Assembly (NCBI GenBank): GCA_947627115.1
Contig: CANQUQ010000001.1
Coordinates: 1 to 64,000, forward strand
Length of the DNA: 64,000 nt
Direction: 5' to 3'
DNA from: an uncultured Acetatifactor sp.
Lineage (GTDB): Bacteria > Bacillota > Clostridia > Lachnospirales > Lachnospiraceae
Shown: positions 35,635-45,080 of the stretch, piece after piece
Layout: each line of letters begins with the position of its first letter
Position numbering within the stretch: position 1 is the first letter of the stretch
Translations under genes and position numbers: made by a program
Notes under the pieces: model-generated
The model's database searches: none
The model's input: only the letters and a program-made list of their open reading frames with translations
What the model was told of the DNA's origin: nothing

Positions 35635-36915
35635 TTACTGTTCGATATAGCTGATATTCATGTCCACATTACCTGAAATTCCGTCAATCCTGCCCTTCGA
35701 GGTGTACTGCCACATCTGATAGTAGCCCTGATACAGGGGCGCGCTGCGGTATTCCGCAAGCCAGATGCAATATTTTTCCAGCCGGTCCGCATACAGATTA
35801 TTGTTATACCAGTGGCGGCTGGCATAGACTCCCGCGCGGTATCCGGCATTTTCCACAGTCCGGCAAAAGGCCTCACAGACCGCCGTCCTGGTCTCCACGT
35901 CCAGACCGTCTGCCCGACCTCCGTCCGATCCTTCCGTATCGATAAATATGGGATACTCAAGCTCATACTCCCGCACCAGACGCAGCACTGCGGACGCCTC
36001 CTCCACAGCTTCCACCTCGTTCACCGCCTGCGTAAAAAAGTATACCCCCACGGGCATACCGCTGGCGGCTGCGCCCTTCATATTGGCTTCAAAATACGGA
36101 TCCTCCACAAGGCTTCCCGTCACAGAACCTCTGTATCCCGCCCGCACGACAGCATATTGCACACCGGCATTCTTCACTTTGTCCCAGTCGATATCCCCGT
36201 TCCACTTGGAAACGTCAATACCGGTCCTTGCCGACCCCGCAGTGCTCTGAAGCTGCTTGATCTCTGTGCTGTCCGCATCGGACCGGGCCTCCGTCACCGC
36301 CGTATCCTCCGCGTCGGCATCGATCTCCTCCTCCGTTTTGATCAGGAGAGATATGTCGTCTATCGCAACATATTCCACCTTATCCTTGACCCGCACTCTG
36401 GTAGGATTATTGGGCACACGGTAACCCTCTGCGGGAAGCAGCTCCACATAATATTCCCCTGCCGTCAGATCTCCGATATATATGACGCCGTCCCTGTCCA
36501 GATCCCGATACTCTCCCAGCCCCTCAAGTTCGACCAGAAAACCTTCCCCGGCAACAGGTTCTCCGTCTGCATCCACAATCTGGATCCTCAGATCCTTCTC
36601 GACGGAGGTCACTACCAACGACAGTCTCGAAGCCGTGTCCTTAGCCGCCTCCAGGATCGGATTTATCTCAGGGTCAAAAAAAGTATTGTCCCGCAGAAAA
36701 GCCGAGAGATCATTCCCGATCTGTCCCGTGTCTGCCTGAGACTCTTCACCTGCCTCCGCCTGGTCCGGCGTCTGAGGAGACGCCGTGTTCTCCGTGAGAG
36801 AACGGTTGCCATCATTTCCCTCCAGAAGAGAATCAGCGTATATTACAAGCACGACGACCAGAAGCACCGCAGCCGCAGAGACTAAAATAGCCATCTTGCG
36901 TATCCTAGAGTCCAT
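35635..36915 (-). CDS. Membrane-anchored GH25 muramidase with prealbumin-like domain
   Basis: Probable 1,4-beta-N-acetylmuramidase acting on the cell wall. The 426-residue protein has an N-terminal membrane anchor (about 8-28), an acidic linker, a beta-sandwich domain (about 104-190) resembling SpaA/prealbumin-like domains, and a GH25 domain (about 231-426) with [11 protein letters not shown] (Asp234) and the catalytic IFIDTEG (Glu328). Its first 11 bases overlap the end of rmlA, so it is translated from the rhamnose operon. It is the shorter paralogue of the protein at 39054-41801. A wall-remodelling role during polysaccharide attachment is inferred. Confidence 0.9.
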   Translation of the reverse strand: MDSRIRKMAILVSAAAVLLVVVLVIYADSLLEGNDGNRSLTENTASPQTPDQAEAGEESQADTGQIGNDLSAFLRDNTFFDPEINPILEAAKDTASRLSLVVTSVEKDLRIQIVDADGEPVAGEGFLVELEGLGEYRDLDRDGVIYIGDLTAGEYYVELLPAEGYRVPNNPTRVRVKDKVEYVAIDDISLLIKTEEEIDADAEDTAVTEARSDADSTEIKQLQSTAGSARTGIDVSKWNGDIDWDKVKNAGVQYAVVRAGYRGSVTGSLVEDPYFEANMKGAAASGMPVGVYFFTQAVNEVEAVEEASAVLRLVREYELEYPIFIDTEGSDGGRADGLDVETRTAVCEAFCRTVENAGYRAGVYASRHWYNNNLYADRLEKYCIWLAEYRSAPLYQGYYQMWQYTSKGRIDGISGNVDMNISYIEQ

Positions 36916-37774
36916 TTGCCACCTCGACTAAATATTTCCCGTAATTCGTTTTCATAAGCGGCTCCGCCAGCTTCATCAACTGTTCCCGATCGATAAAGCC
37001 CCTCTTAAAAGCAATTTCCTCGATACAGGAGATATAAAGCCCCTGCCGTTTCTGGAAAGCCGCCACGAAATCGGAGGCATCCAGCAGAGCATCGTGATTC
37101 CCGGTATCCAGCCACGCGAATCCCCGTCCCAGAGTTTCCACATGAAGCGTTCCCCGCCGCAGATATTCATTGTTGACAGCAGTGATCTCCAGCTCTCCCC
37201 TGGCGGACGGTCTGACATTTTTTGAGATTTCAACGACCTCATTGTCATAAAAATACAGACCCGGCACCGCATAATTGCTCCTGGGATGCTCCGGCTTTTC
37301 CTCGATAGAGAGAGCCTTGCCGTTCTCGTCGAACTCCACCACCCCGTACTCTCTGGGATCACGCACATAGTATCCGAAGATGGTGGCTCCATGCTCTCTT
37401 GCGGCCGCTTCATGCAGCACTTTGGAAAAGCTCTGACCGTAAAAAATATTATCTCCGAGTATCAGTGCCACCCGGTCGGAGCCTATAAATTTTTCCCCGA
37501 TGAGAAAGGCTTCCGCCAGTCCTCTGGGATACTCCTGCTCCGCGTAGGACAGACTCATTCCCAGCTGACTTCCGTCACCCAAAAGCTCCTCGAACACCGG
37601 AAGATCCCTGACAGTGGATATGATCAGGATATCCCGGATACCTGCCAGCATCAGAATAGACAGCGGATAATAGATCATGGGTTTGTCGTAGATCGGCATG
37701 ATCTGTTTTGAGATGGCCTTTGTCAACGGATAGAGCCGGGTTCCCGAACCGCCTGCAAGAATAATACCTTTCAT
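36905..37774 (-). CDS. rmlA: Glucose-1-phosphate thymidylyltransferase
   Basis: First enzyme of dTDP-rhamnose synthesis, from glucose-1-phosphate and dTTP. The 289-residue protein begins [16 protein letters not shown], the family N-terminus, and contains [44 protein letters not shown] and [14 protein letters not shown]. An open frame extends 38 codons upstream without a ribosome binding site, so the conventional start is used. It overlaps the downstream GH25 gene by 11 bases and lies 114 bases after rmlB. Confidence 0.97.
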   Translation of the reverse strand: MKGIILAGGSGTRLYPLTKAISKQIMPIYDKPMIYYPLSILMLAGIRDILIISTVRDLPVFEELLGDGSQLGMSLSYAEQEYPRGLAEAFLIGEKFIGSDRVALILGDNIFYGQSFSKVLHEAAAREHGATIFGYYVRDPREYGVVEFDENGKALSIEEKPEHPRSNYAVPGLYFYDNEVVEISKNVRPSARGELEITAVNNEYLRRGTLHVETLGRGFAWLDTGNHDALLDASDFVAAFQKRQGLYISCIEEIAFKRGFIDREQLMKLAEPLMKTNYGKYLVEVANGL

Positions 37775-37888
37775 ATAAATACCGTACCTTTCTTCTGCCC
37801 GAAGCCCATACTTCAGATGCAGATCTATGTGCTGCACAACACACCGAATGGGAACGACATTCATCGTCCCCATCGTTGTTTCGTTCAT

Positions 37889-38971
37889 TTATTTTTCGTA
37901 CATCTCGGAGTAATATTTCTGATAGTCTCCGCTGGTCACATTGTTCATCCACTCCTCATGTTCAAAGAACCAGCAAATCGTCTTGCGGATGCCTTCCTTG
38001 AACATCGTCTCCGGCTCCCATCCGATCTCTTCCCTGATCTTATCCGGGCAAATGGCATACCGGCGGTCATGGCCCTTCCGATCCTCCACATAGGTGATCA
38101 GATCCTGATTCACATAGGCTTTTCTGGGATCGCCCTCCGGCAGCATTTCCTGCAGAGTATCCAATATGATACAGATGATCTCTATATTCTGTTTTTCGTT
38201 GTGCCCGCCAATGTTGTACGTCTCGAACAGTCTGCCCTTCTCCTGCACCATATCGATTGCCTTGGCATGGTCCTCCACGAACAGCCAGTCGCGCACGTTC
38301 TTACCGTCCCCGTATACCGGAAGCTTCTTCCCCTGCAGGGCATTGTTGATGATCAGCGGGATCAGCTTTTCCGGGAACTGATACGGTCCGTAGTTATTGG
38401 AGCAGTTGGTAATATTTGCGGGGAAACGGTAGGTATCCATGTAAGCCTTCACCAGCATGTCCGACGCCGCCTTGCTCGCCGAGTAGGGGCTGTGAGGGTC
38501 GTAGGGAGTCGTCTCGTAGAAAAAGGCATTGTCGTCCTCCGGCAGAGACCCGTACACCTCGTCGGTGGACACGTGGAGAAATTTCTTATCTGCCTTAAAG
38601 CTGCCGTCCGGCTGCTCCCACGCCGCCTTGGCGCAGTTCAGCATCACGGCGGTGCCCAGCACATTGGTCTGAACAAACACTTCCGGTGTGCGGATACTCC
38701 TGTCCACGTGACTCTCGGCCGCAAAATGCACCACTCTGTCAATATCGTTATCTGCAAATATCTTTGCGATCGCAGCTTTATCACAGATATCGGCTTTGAC
38801 GAAGGTATAATTGTCCCTGCCCTCTATATCCTTCAGATTCTCAGGGTTGCCGGCATAGGTCAGAGCATCCACATTGATAATGCGTATGCTGTCGCCGTAC
38901 TTCCGGAACATGTAATGGATATAGTTGGATCCGATAAAGCCGGCACCTCCGGTAACTAAATAGGTCCTCAT
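37889..38971 (-). CDS. rmlB: dTDP-glucose 4,6-dehydratase
   Basis: Makes dTDP-4-keto-6-deoxyglucose, the branch point for rhamnose and for amino sugars made by the WecE-like enzyme at 48145. The 360-residue short-chain dehydrogenase shows the NAD motif TGGAGFIGSNY, the family THR/SER region HVSTDEVYGSL, YSASKAASDMLV with catalytic Tyr and Lys, and NCSNNYGPYQFPEKLIPL. The ATG follows AAAGGAGAACAGG. It is slightly longer than many RmlB proteins, with a normal C-terminus. Confidence 0.97.
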   Translation of the reverse strand: MRTYLVTGGAGFIGSNYIHYMFRKYGDSIRIINVDALTYAGNPENLKDIEGRDNYTFVKADICDKAAIAKIFADNDIDRVVHFAAESHVDRSIRTPEVFVQTNVLGTAVMLNCAKAAWEQPDGSFKADKKFLHVSTDEVYGSLPEDDNAFFYETTPYDPHSPYSASKAASDMLVKAYMDTYRFPANITNCSNNYGPYQFPEKLIPLIINNALQGKKLPVYGDGKNVRDWLFVEDHAKAIDMVQEKGRLFETYNIGGHNEKQNIEIICIILDTLQEMLPEGDPRKAYVNQDLITYVEDRKGHDRRYAICPDKIREEIGWEPETMFKEGIRKTICWFFEHEEWMNNVTSGDYQKYYSEMYEK

Positions 38972-39053
38972 TCCTGTTCTCCTTTGAAATTGTATATTTT
39001 ATAATAGATTACCTGCCGGTCTTTACCGGACAAGATCCGTCATAGGGTGTGAG

Positions 39054-41801
39054 CTAATATCCAAGATAGCTCAGATCCATATCCACATTTCCGCTGATGC
39101 CGTTCACTTTTCCGGTGGAACGGTACTGCCACAGATCATATCTTCCGGTGTAGGTGGGAGATGCCGCATACTGTGCCAGCCATATTTTATACGCGCTCAA
39201 CGAACCGGGATCCAATTTTGTATTCAGCCATGATTTGTTCGCGTAGATACCTGCATTGTAGCCTGCATTCTGAATCGTCTGGCAGAATGCCTTGCACACA
39301 GCGGTCCTGGTCGCCTTGTCTATCTTATCCGCCCGTCCTCCGCTGGCCTCCACATCCAGAAATACAGGATAGGAGATCGTATAGTTCTTTATCTGCTCCA
39401 GGACCATGGATGCCTCCTCCACAGCCTCTCTCTCATCGACAGCCTGGGTAAAGAAATACACGCCGACCTTGAGTCCCGCAGCCGTGGCTCCCTTGATATT
39501 GGAGGTGAATTTCGGATCCGCAATGAGGCTGCCCGCAGAAGAGCCTCTGTAGCCGCAGCGGATGATCACATAATTGATCCCGGAATTCTTCACAGCGTTC
39601 CAGTCTATATTTCCGTTCCACTTAGACACGTCAATTCCCAATGCGCCGCTCCCCGTCACAAGAGAACCGTCGCTGGCAAAATTGTACTTTGCCCCCTGGA
39701 TCACCTGTTCACCGGTCACCTTGGTGCCGTCAGCCCTGAAGAAATATACCTTTCCCTCCAGAGTCTGCCAGCCGGTATACTTTGCCTCGCCCATCAGGTA
39801 AAATTTTTCCGCCGTATAGAAATCTGCATAATGCGCTTCCCTGTAAGCATCGTTTTCAAAAACATAGAGTTGATTTCCGTAACTGTCCTTCAACGGAGAG
39901 CTTGTGTCGTTCTTGGGGTGATTTTTCACCACCACCACACATCCGGCAGACACCGGCTCGCCGTTCGGCACCGTATAAGACACTGTGATGACAGCCTGCC
40001 CGGCTCTTACGCCGTTTACGGTCACTTTGTTCCCGTTCGCGGATACCGTGGCAACGTTCGTGTCCGAAGAGACCGCGGTCACGGCAGGATGATCCGTATT
40101 GGATACCGTGGCGGTAAGAGTGATCGGCACATCAATGAACACGGAAGCCGTCGTCTTGTCCAGCGAAATGGTCTTCTGAGGATTTACAGTCACCGTGAGT
40201 CCGGCGGTAGCTGTGACCCCGTTGCAGCTTGCCTTTACGGAAAATTTTGTCGTTCCGGCCTTCACTCCCTTGCCTGTGATCTTACCGCTGCCTGAGTTTA
40301 TGGCAACTGAGGCAATGGCAGTATCTCCCCCTGAAATGCTGTAAGTCACCTTGGCATTTTTCGGCGGATTGATCACCTTGGCCACAGCGTCAAGCGAAAA
40401 GCTCTGTCCTGCGTCCACGGTGATATGAGGCTGCTTCAGCTCTAACTGAATGTCGGTCTTCCCATTGCCCCCATTGCCCGATACACTGGACGCGCGCACA
40501 AATGTCTTATCCAGAGACACCAATGTCATGGGATCGGGGATGCTGCTCTTTGGCACCTCGTTGTAAGATGCGGCGACCACGCTGCTCTCCACCCATGCCA
40601 CCGTATCATTCAGCGAGGATTCCACTACCGTCTCATTAATCTTGGTATCCTCCTGGCTGACATTGACTTCATCCTCCGACTTGATCTCATTCGCCACATT
40701 CACCTTTTTATACTCGATATTCTTCCGCACCTCCACGGGCTCGGATACGGTCGATACGGCATACTTGGCATACTTTTCGTCCTTCAGCGGCTCCATGACG
40801 ATCTGATATTTTCCGGGGGTGATATCCTTCTTGTAGATCACACCGTCCATGTCGTCATCCGACCAGATAAAGGATTTCCCGTCGGGATCCTTTACGTTTA
40901 CCGCAAAGGGCACGTTGGCAATCAGTTTATTTGTCTTTTCGTTTACAAATTTAATCTTGAGATCGCGCTGAATGGATACTAATTCCAGAACGACCGTGAC
41001 ATCCTGAGAGTACTCCTCCTCGTCATAGCCGTCCTTTCCCTCCCCGTCGCCGTCTGCAGGATTCAGACCCGCAAACTTAGCCGCCTGAGCATCTGTGATG
41101 GCCAGCAGACCGGCACCGCCGATCGTGTCAATATTCTCCAGCTGTGCTCCCACGGACACAAAATCGGCGACCTGCCTGTCCGCGATCTTGGAGCTGACCA
41201 GGATTCCCGCCACGACTGCCGCAAGGACCAGCACCGCTGCACCGGTACCCATGATCATACGGTCCATTCCGCTCATAGAAGCAAATACTCTGCGAATATC
41301 TGACCAGATCCCCGCATTCCGCTTTTCTTTTCTGCTGCGGCCCGTCGACATATCTGCGCGGTCAAAATCCTGATCTATTGTATCGTATCCGTCGTATCCA
41401 TCATTATCCTCGCCTGCGGAATAAAGATCGTCCGCCTGCACATAGCCGCCTTCATCCTCGGCAAAATAACCGTTCTGCTCCGGGGCGTAGTATGGATCTC
41501 CCTCCTCTGAAGGGATCTCCTCCGCTTCATAGACGTTATCCTCCTCTATATAGTCAGGATCTCCCTCCTCCGTGTAGAAGACTTCTCCGTCCTCTCCACG
41601 GTAAGCCTCTTCATCCTCGGAATAATAAGCTTCTCCGTCCTCTCCGTAGCAGGCTTCTTCATCCCCGGAATAGTAAGCTTCTCCGTCCTCCGAATAACGG
41701 ACATCCCTTTCCTCTTCGTCTCTGTCCCAATCATACTCGCCTTCATCGTAAGCGTCCCATTCCTGATCAGAACGCCTGGTACGGCCAAATAATTTTTTCA
41801 T
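39054..41801 (-). CDS. Membrane-anchored GH25 muramidase with Ig-like domains and acidic repeats
   Basis: A 915-residue protein. Residues 1-165 are highly acidic and probably cytosolic, with three 16-residue repeats (36-83, YxEDGEAYYSxDEEAx type). A basic stretch and a membrane helix (about 190-212) follow. Outside are a prealbumin-like domain (about 275-375) shared with the smaller paralogue, two bacterial Ig-like regions (about 440-640, ISLDKTTASVFIDVPITLTA), a short wall-binding-like repeat (FYLMGEAKYTGWQTLEGKVYF), and a GH25 domain (about 710-915, DVSKWNGNIDW and VFLDVEAS). The start is the ATG behind AGGAGG. It has its own promoter and stands before the rml genes. Confidence 0.9.
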   Translation of the reverse strand: MKKLFGRTRRSDQEWDAYDEGEYDWDRDEEERDVRYSEDGEAYYSGDEEACYGEDGEAYYSEDEEAYRGEDGEVFYTEEGDPDYIEEDNVYEAEEIPSEEGDPYYAPEQNGYFAEDEGGYVQADDLYSAGEDNDGYDGYDTIDQDFDRADMSTGRSRKEKRNAGIWSDIRRVFASMSGMDRMIMGTGAAVLVLAAVVAGILVSSKIADRQVADFVSVGAQLENIDTIGGAGLLAITDAQAAKFAGLNPADGDGEGKDGYDEEEYSQDVTVVLELVSIQRDLKIKFVNEKTNKLIANVPFAVNVKDPDGKSFIWSDDDMDGVIYKKDITPGKYQIVMEPLKDEKYAKYAVSTVSEPVEVRKNIEYKKVNVANEIKSEDEVNVSQEDTKINETVVESSLNDTVAWVESSVVAASYNEVPKSSIPDPMTLVSLDKTFVRASSVSGNGGNGKTDIQLELKQPHITVDAGQSFSLDAVAKVINPPKNAKVTYSISGGDTAIASVAINSGSGKITGKGVKAGTTKFSVKASCNGVTATAGLTVTVNPQKTISLDKTTASVFIDVPITLTATVSNTDHPAVTAVSSDTNVATVSANGNKVTVNGVRAGQAVITVSYTVPNGEPVSAGCVVVVKNHPKNDTSSPLKDSYGNQLYVFENDAYREAHYADFYTAEKFYLMGEAKYTGWQTLEGKVYFFRADGTKVTGEQVIQGAKYNFASDGSLVTGSGALGIDVSKWNGNIDWNAVKNSGINYVIIRCGYRGSSAGSLIADPKFTSNIKGATAAGLKVGVYFFTQAVDEREAVEEASMVLEQIKNYTISYPVFLDVEASGGRADKIDKATRTAVCKAFCQTIQNAGYNAGIYANKSWLNTKLDPGSLSAYKIWLAQYAASPTYTGRYDLWQYRSTGKVNGISGNVDMDLSYLGY
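41553..41696 (-). repeat. Three 48-bp tandem coding repeats
   Basis: Three in-frame 48-bp units encode 16-residue acidic repeats of the GH25 protein (residues 36-51, 52-67, 68-83). The DNA copies are similar enough (AAGCTTCTCCGTCCTC core) to slip and change copy number. Confidence 0.75.
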
Positions 41802-41849
41802 TTGGGTAAACCTCCTCAAGGGCCACACTGCTCTTAATAATTCTGTAAC

Positions 41850-41878
41850 ATTATAACATTACAGGCCTTGTACTTCAA
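41850..41878 (-). promoter_or_regulatory. Sigma-A promoter of the GH25-rml operon
   Basis: Minus strand: TTGAAG (41873-41878), 17-base spacer, TATAAT (41850-41855), 49 bases upstream of the start codon of the large GH25 gene. Confidence 0.75.
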
Positions 41879-41949
41879 GTTGTAAAAGCATTTCTTTAAA
41901 ATTTCTTAAATGTTTTTAATTCTTATTAATAATGTGGACTTTAACAACT

Positions 41950-41986
41950 TATAATAGTAAAATAATTTGAAAGTGGACCTTCAAAT
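41950..41986 (+). promoter_or_regulatory. Putative -10 element and inverted repeat upstream of the SGNH-like gene
   Basis: TATAAT at 41950-41955 has only a weak -35 partner (TAATAA at 41927). Just downstream ATTTGAA (41965-41971) and TTCAAAT (41980-41986) form a perfect 7-bp inverted repeat with an 8-base gap, about 40 bases before the start codon. GTGGACTT and GTGGACCTT form a nearby direct repeat. Confidence 0.4.
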
Positions 41987-42024
41987 TTTGATTTACGCAC
42001 GCCGAGTACAAAAAGAGGTTAAAT

Positions 42025-43164
42025 ATGAGGAAAAAACCAGACCGCACCGGGCAGACGCCCACCCGTCATCTCTATGACGATATACCCGATATAGATATCA
42101 TCGACCTGGACATGGACAGCACCGACAGTATCTCAGATTTCCCACAGGAGCCGGAAGAAGACATCCGGCCTGTCCCCTCCCGGCCCGAAAAATTTCGGAT
42201 AAACATGCACATTTTACTGCTGGCCGCAGCGGTGATCTTTATCGGAGTGATCGCTTACAGGATCACCCACTACGGAAAATTTATCAGTCAGGAAGATATC
42301 TTCAAAGACGGACAGGGAAATTATGAAGCAGAGACCTACGATGAGATCATGGCCCTGCTTGACGAGAACCAGCAGCCGATACCGCTTGACTACAGCGACG
42401 GCCTGACCATTCTTGCATTCGGGAACGCACCCTTTGCCGATGACAGAGATTCCAAGGACAGTCTGGCGAACCTGATCGCCCAAAAGGCCGATGCGACTGT
42501 GATCAACTGCGCTGTCAGCGACAGCTACCTGGCGTCCCAGTTATCTTATCTGAATTCCTCCAAGATGCCTATGGACACCTACACATTTTACTGGCTGTGC
42601 GCCCTTGCCGTAGGCGCCGAGGTGGACGACCACTTTACAAATGCGGCCGCAAACCTCGGAGACGATGTTCCGCCCGACGCAGAGGAGGTATACAACACCA
42701 TCAAGAATCTGGACATGAATACGGTGGATGCCGTTGTCGTTATGTATGATGCCAACGACTACCTGATGGGCAACCCCACCTACGACCCGCAGAATCCCAC
42801 TAATATTATGTGTGTTTCAGGGAACCTGGAGGCCGGAATCGAACTGCTGCAGAAAAATTATCCGAATATCCGCATTATCATCATGTCTGTTCCCTACGCG
42901 TATGCCATTGACGACAACGGCGAGTATGTCAGCAGCGAGAAAGTGACCTACGGCGATGCAAAGCTGTCCGACTATTTTGCCGGCCAGTATTACTCGGCCA
43001 TGGACAGGAGCGTCTCATTTGTAGACAATATGTACGGCACCTTTACGGAGGAGAACGCCGACGAATACCTGAGCGACAATATTCATTTGAACGTGAAGGG
43101 ACGCAGACTTCTGGCAGACCGCTTTGTGGAAACACTGACTTACTTTGACAGCCTGATCAAATAG
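42025..43164 (+). CDS. Membrane-anchored SGNH-like protein lacking the catalytic serine
   Basis: A 379-residue protein, the only plus-strand gene in the polysaccharide region. Residues 1-60 are acidic and cytosolic, a membrane helix lies at about 64-82, and the extracellular part (about 115-379) has the SGNH hydrolase order: block I ILAFGNAPFADD, block III VVVMYDANDY, and block V SDNIHLNVKGRRLL with Asp and His. Block I normally reads GDS; here it is GNA, so the nucleophile is replaced by Ala. It may be a non-catalytic binding protein or use another residue. AAGAGG site seven bases before ATG. Divergent from the large GH25 gene. Confidence 0.6.
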   Translation: MRKKPDRTGQTPTRHLYDDIPDIDIIDLDMDSTDSISDFPQEPEEDIRPVPSRPEKFRINMHILLLAAAVIFIGVIAYRITHYGKFISQEDIFKDGQGNYEAETYDEIMALLDENQQPIPLDYSDGLTILAFGNAPFADDRDSKDSLANLIAQKADATVINCAVSDSYLASQLSYLNSSKMPMDTYTFYWLCALAVGAEVDDHFTNAAANLGDDVPPDAEEVYNTIKNLDMNTVDAVVVMYDANDYLMGNPTYDPQNPTNIMCVSGNLEAGIELLQKNYPNIRIIIMSVPYAYAIDDNGEYVSSEKVTYGDAKLSDYFAGQYYSAMDRSVSFVDNMYGTFTEENADEYLSDNIHLNVKGRRLLADRFVETLTYFDSLIK

Positions 43165-43211
43165 CTTCGGCGGTCCGGCCTGCAATAATACCGTCAGCTG
43201 TTCTCGTTTTG

Positions 43212-43973
43212 TCAGTGTCCTTCGGGAACGATCAGCGGAACGGCGTTATCCCGCCAGACATCGTAGCCCTCGCAGCTGTAGAACAGCGACCAGCCATAAT
43301 CGGCGGGTTCTCCCAAGATCAGGCTGTCCTTTCCGAATACCACATAATGACATCCCTTTTCTCTGGACAGGGGCACCAGCCGTTCCAGGTCGATTTCCTT
43401 TTCTCTCATCAGCGTGTAGAACTCATCGTAGCTTCCCATCAACACTTCCCGGCCATAGGGCATGCATACAACGGGAGAATACTGCCGCACATACAGGATC
43501 ATCTCCGGCGGAAACGCCGCCATCACTTCCCGGCCCGGCACCTCTATGGCATCACAAATTTCCACTACACTGTCCGGAACATGATATATATTTTCCGCGC
43601 GGCTGTAAAGCGAATTGCTGTACACCGGCTTCCCGGAGACAGCGATCAGTCCGAGACAAAGCACCGCAAAGAACACCGCTCTCTTTCCCTTCAGACGATC
43701 CACTGACAGCACCGCGGAATATGAGATCACCGCCGTGACCGGCAGCAGCCAGAAAACGCGAAAATAAGTGGCTTCATCTCCCATTCTGCCAAACAGTCCG
43801 GCAAAGAGCGGATTGAAAAAGCACAGCAGGACGATCACCGGCACATAGACAAATAATATACGGCGCGGCCTTCGCTTCTCCCACACCAAAAGAAAAATGA
43901 CCGCCACCAGGAACCACACCGTGATCAGACCGGTACCCATATACTTTTGAAATGTAACGAACGCATTGTTCAT
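43212..43973 (-). CDS. Membrane protein, C-terminal part of an interrupted GT-C-like gene
   Basis: 253 residues: about four membrane helices (to residue 115) followed by a soluble C-terminal domain (about 120-253, MGSYDEFYTLMREKEID, YVVFGKDS). It is in the same reading frame as the upstream gene at 43986-45053, separated by a single TAA and four codons. Together they would give about 614 residues, close to the neighbouring GT-C-like proteins of 533-578 residues, which also end in a soluble domain. It can still be translated separately: AAGGGG lies seven bases before its ATG. No family is assigned with confidence. Confidence 0.6.
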   Translation of the reverse strand: MNNAFVTFQKYMGTGLITVWFLVAVIFLLVWEKRRPRRILFVYVPVIVLLCFFNPLFAGLFGRMGDEATYFRVFWLLPVTAVISYSAVLSVDRLKGKRAVFFAVLCLGLIAVSGKPVYSNSLYSRAENIYHVPDSVVEICDAIEVPGREVMAAFPPEMILYVRQYSPVVCMPYGREVLMGSYDEFYTLMREKEIDLERLVPLSREKGCHYVVFGKDSLILGEPADYGWSLFYSCEGYDVWRDNAVPLIVPEGH

Positions 43974-43985
43974 GAGCCCATCCCC

Positions 43986-45053
43986 TTACAGCAGATAATA
44001 CAGCAATATCATACATACCGGCAGGATACAGCATCCCAGCAGGGGCAGCAAGAGCCGCCATTTCCGGTAACACAATGCCGTACACGATCCCGCGGCCGCC
44101 AACAGCATGCAGAGCAGAAAAGCCCCCTGCGTGCTGCACAGACAGCCTGCGATCACAGCCGATGCCATCAGCAGCCAGAGACAGACGTGAATTTTTTCGT
44201 CTGCCTGTATTTTTTCGGTCACCGTCAGAAGCAGCCACAGCAGAAAGGGAAGGACAATATTGGCCAGCACCGCTTTTCCCTGCGCCGTTCTCACCAGAAG
44301 GAAATTTTCCGGAGTGTACAGGGAATACCCTCCGAACAATATCAGGACCTCAACCAGCAGCAGAAAGAACGCCTGCTTCCTCTTGTCGTCAACGAACAAC
44401 CGTCTCCCGATGAGATAATAGATCCCATAGCTCATTGTGATCAGAACTACCGGGAGCGCCACATGGGCCACGGTCACCGCCCGCATTCCGGAAAGTCTGG
44501 AGAGATATGCCACCCAGACCGGAAACGGAGCCAATCCGTGCCGCATATCAATGCCGGTGCTTCCGCCGGTATAAGGCAGCACAGCGTACATGGTATCTGA
44601 CTTTTCCGTGACGGCGGCCACAGCCACATAATAAGCATCGTCACCCTCTTCATATGCAAGGACACAGGCCAGCACCAGCTGCAGCACTAAAAGCACGGCA
44701 GCGCCCAGCCACAGAAGAGCCGCTGCCCGGTCCTTCCCACCGCCGGCCGTCACAGCTGTTGGGGGAAATGTTTTTTTCTTCGCCCTGCGTCTGACCTCCG
44801 ACACCAGGGCCAGTAGGAACATGACTGCCGTGTACACGGAAAAGAGCATCACGGCATCTCCGAACCGCCTCCCCGCCAAAATAAGCGGAACACATATGAA
44901 CTGAAGACCGGCCCAGAGAATCAATTGCCCGCTCACCCACCGAAACAGCAGGCCCGCAGTTCCCCCTGTGTCCTCTGCATCCGCACATACCGCCAGGCTG
45001 CCCACAGACACAGGCACTGCCAAAAGCAGTATCGCCAAGATCAATATCTGCAC
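43986..45053 (-). CDS. Membrane protein, N-terminal part of an interrupted GT-C-like gene (DUF6077-like)
   Basis: 355 residues with about nine helices. A polar loop after the fourth helix holds EEGDDAYYVAVAAV, an acidic motif expected in the first external loop of GT-C glycosyltransferases. The general form recalls Lachnospiraceae proteins annotated DUF6077, but this is from memory. It ends at TAA in the middle of what looks like a continuing membrane protein (see 43212-43973). The likely start is the GTG nine bases after AAGGA; a TTG two codons upstream is an alternative. Role inferred: sugar transfer from a polyprenyl-linked donor. Confidence 0.6.
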   Translation of the reverse strand: MQILILAILLLAVPVSVGSLAVCADAEDTGGTAGLLFRWVSGQLILWAGLQFICVPLILAGRRFGDAVMLFSVYTAVMFLLALVSEVRRRAKKKTFPPTAVTAGGGKDRAAALLWLGAAVLLVLQLVLACVLAYEEGDDAYYVAVAAVTEKSDTMYAVLPYTGGSTGIDMRHGLAPFPVWVAYLSRLSGMRAVTVAHVALPVVLITMSYGIYYLIGRRLFVDDKRKQAFFLLLVEVLILFGGYSLYTPENFLLVRTAQGKAVLANIVLPFLLWLLLTVTEKIQADEKIHVCLWLLMASAVIAGCLCSTQGAFLLCMLLAAAGSCTALCYRKWRLLLPLLGCCILPVCMILLYYLL

Positions 45054-45080
45054 TATCAAGCTTCCTTACATCCTTTCTGA

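Noticed and set aside
37775-37888. N-terminal extension or small gene before rmlA
   Set aside because: The frame is open for 38 codons but lacks a ribosome binding site, and the conserved RmlA N-terminus starts at MKGIILAGG.
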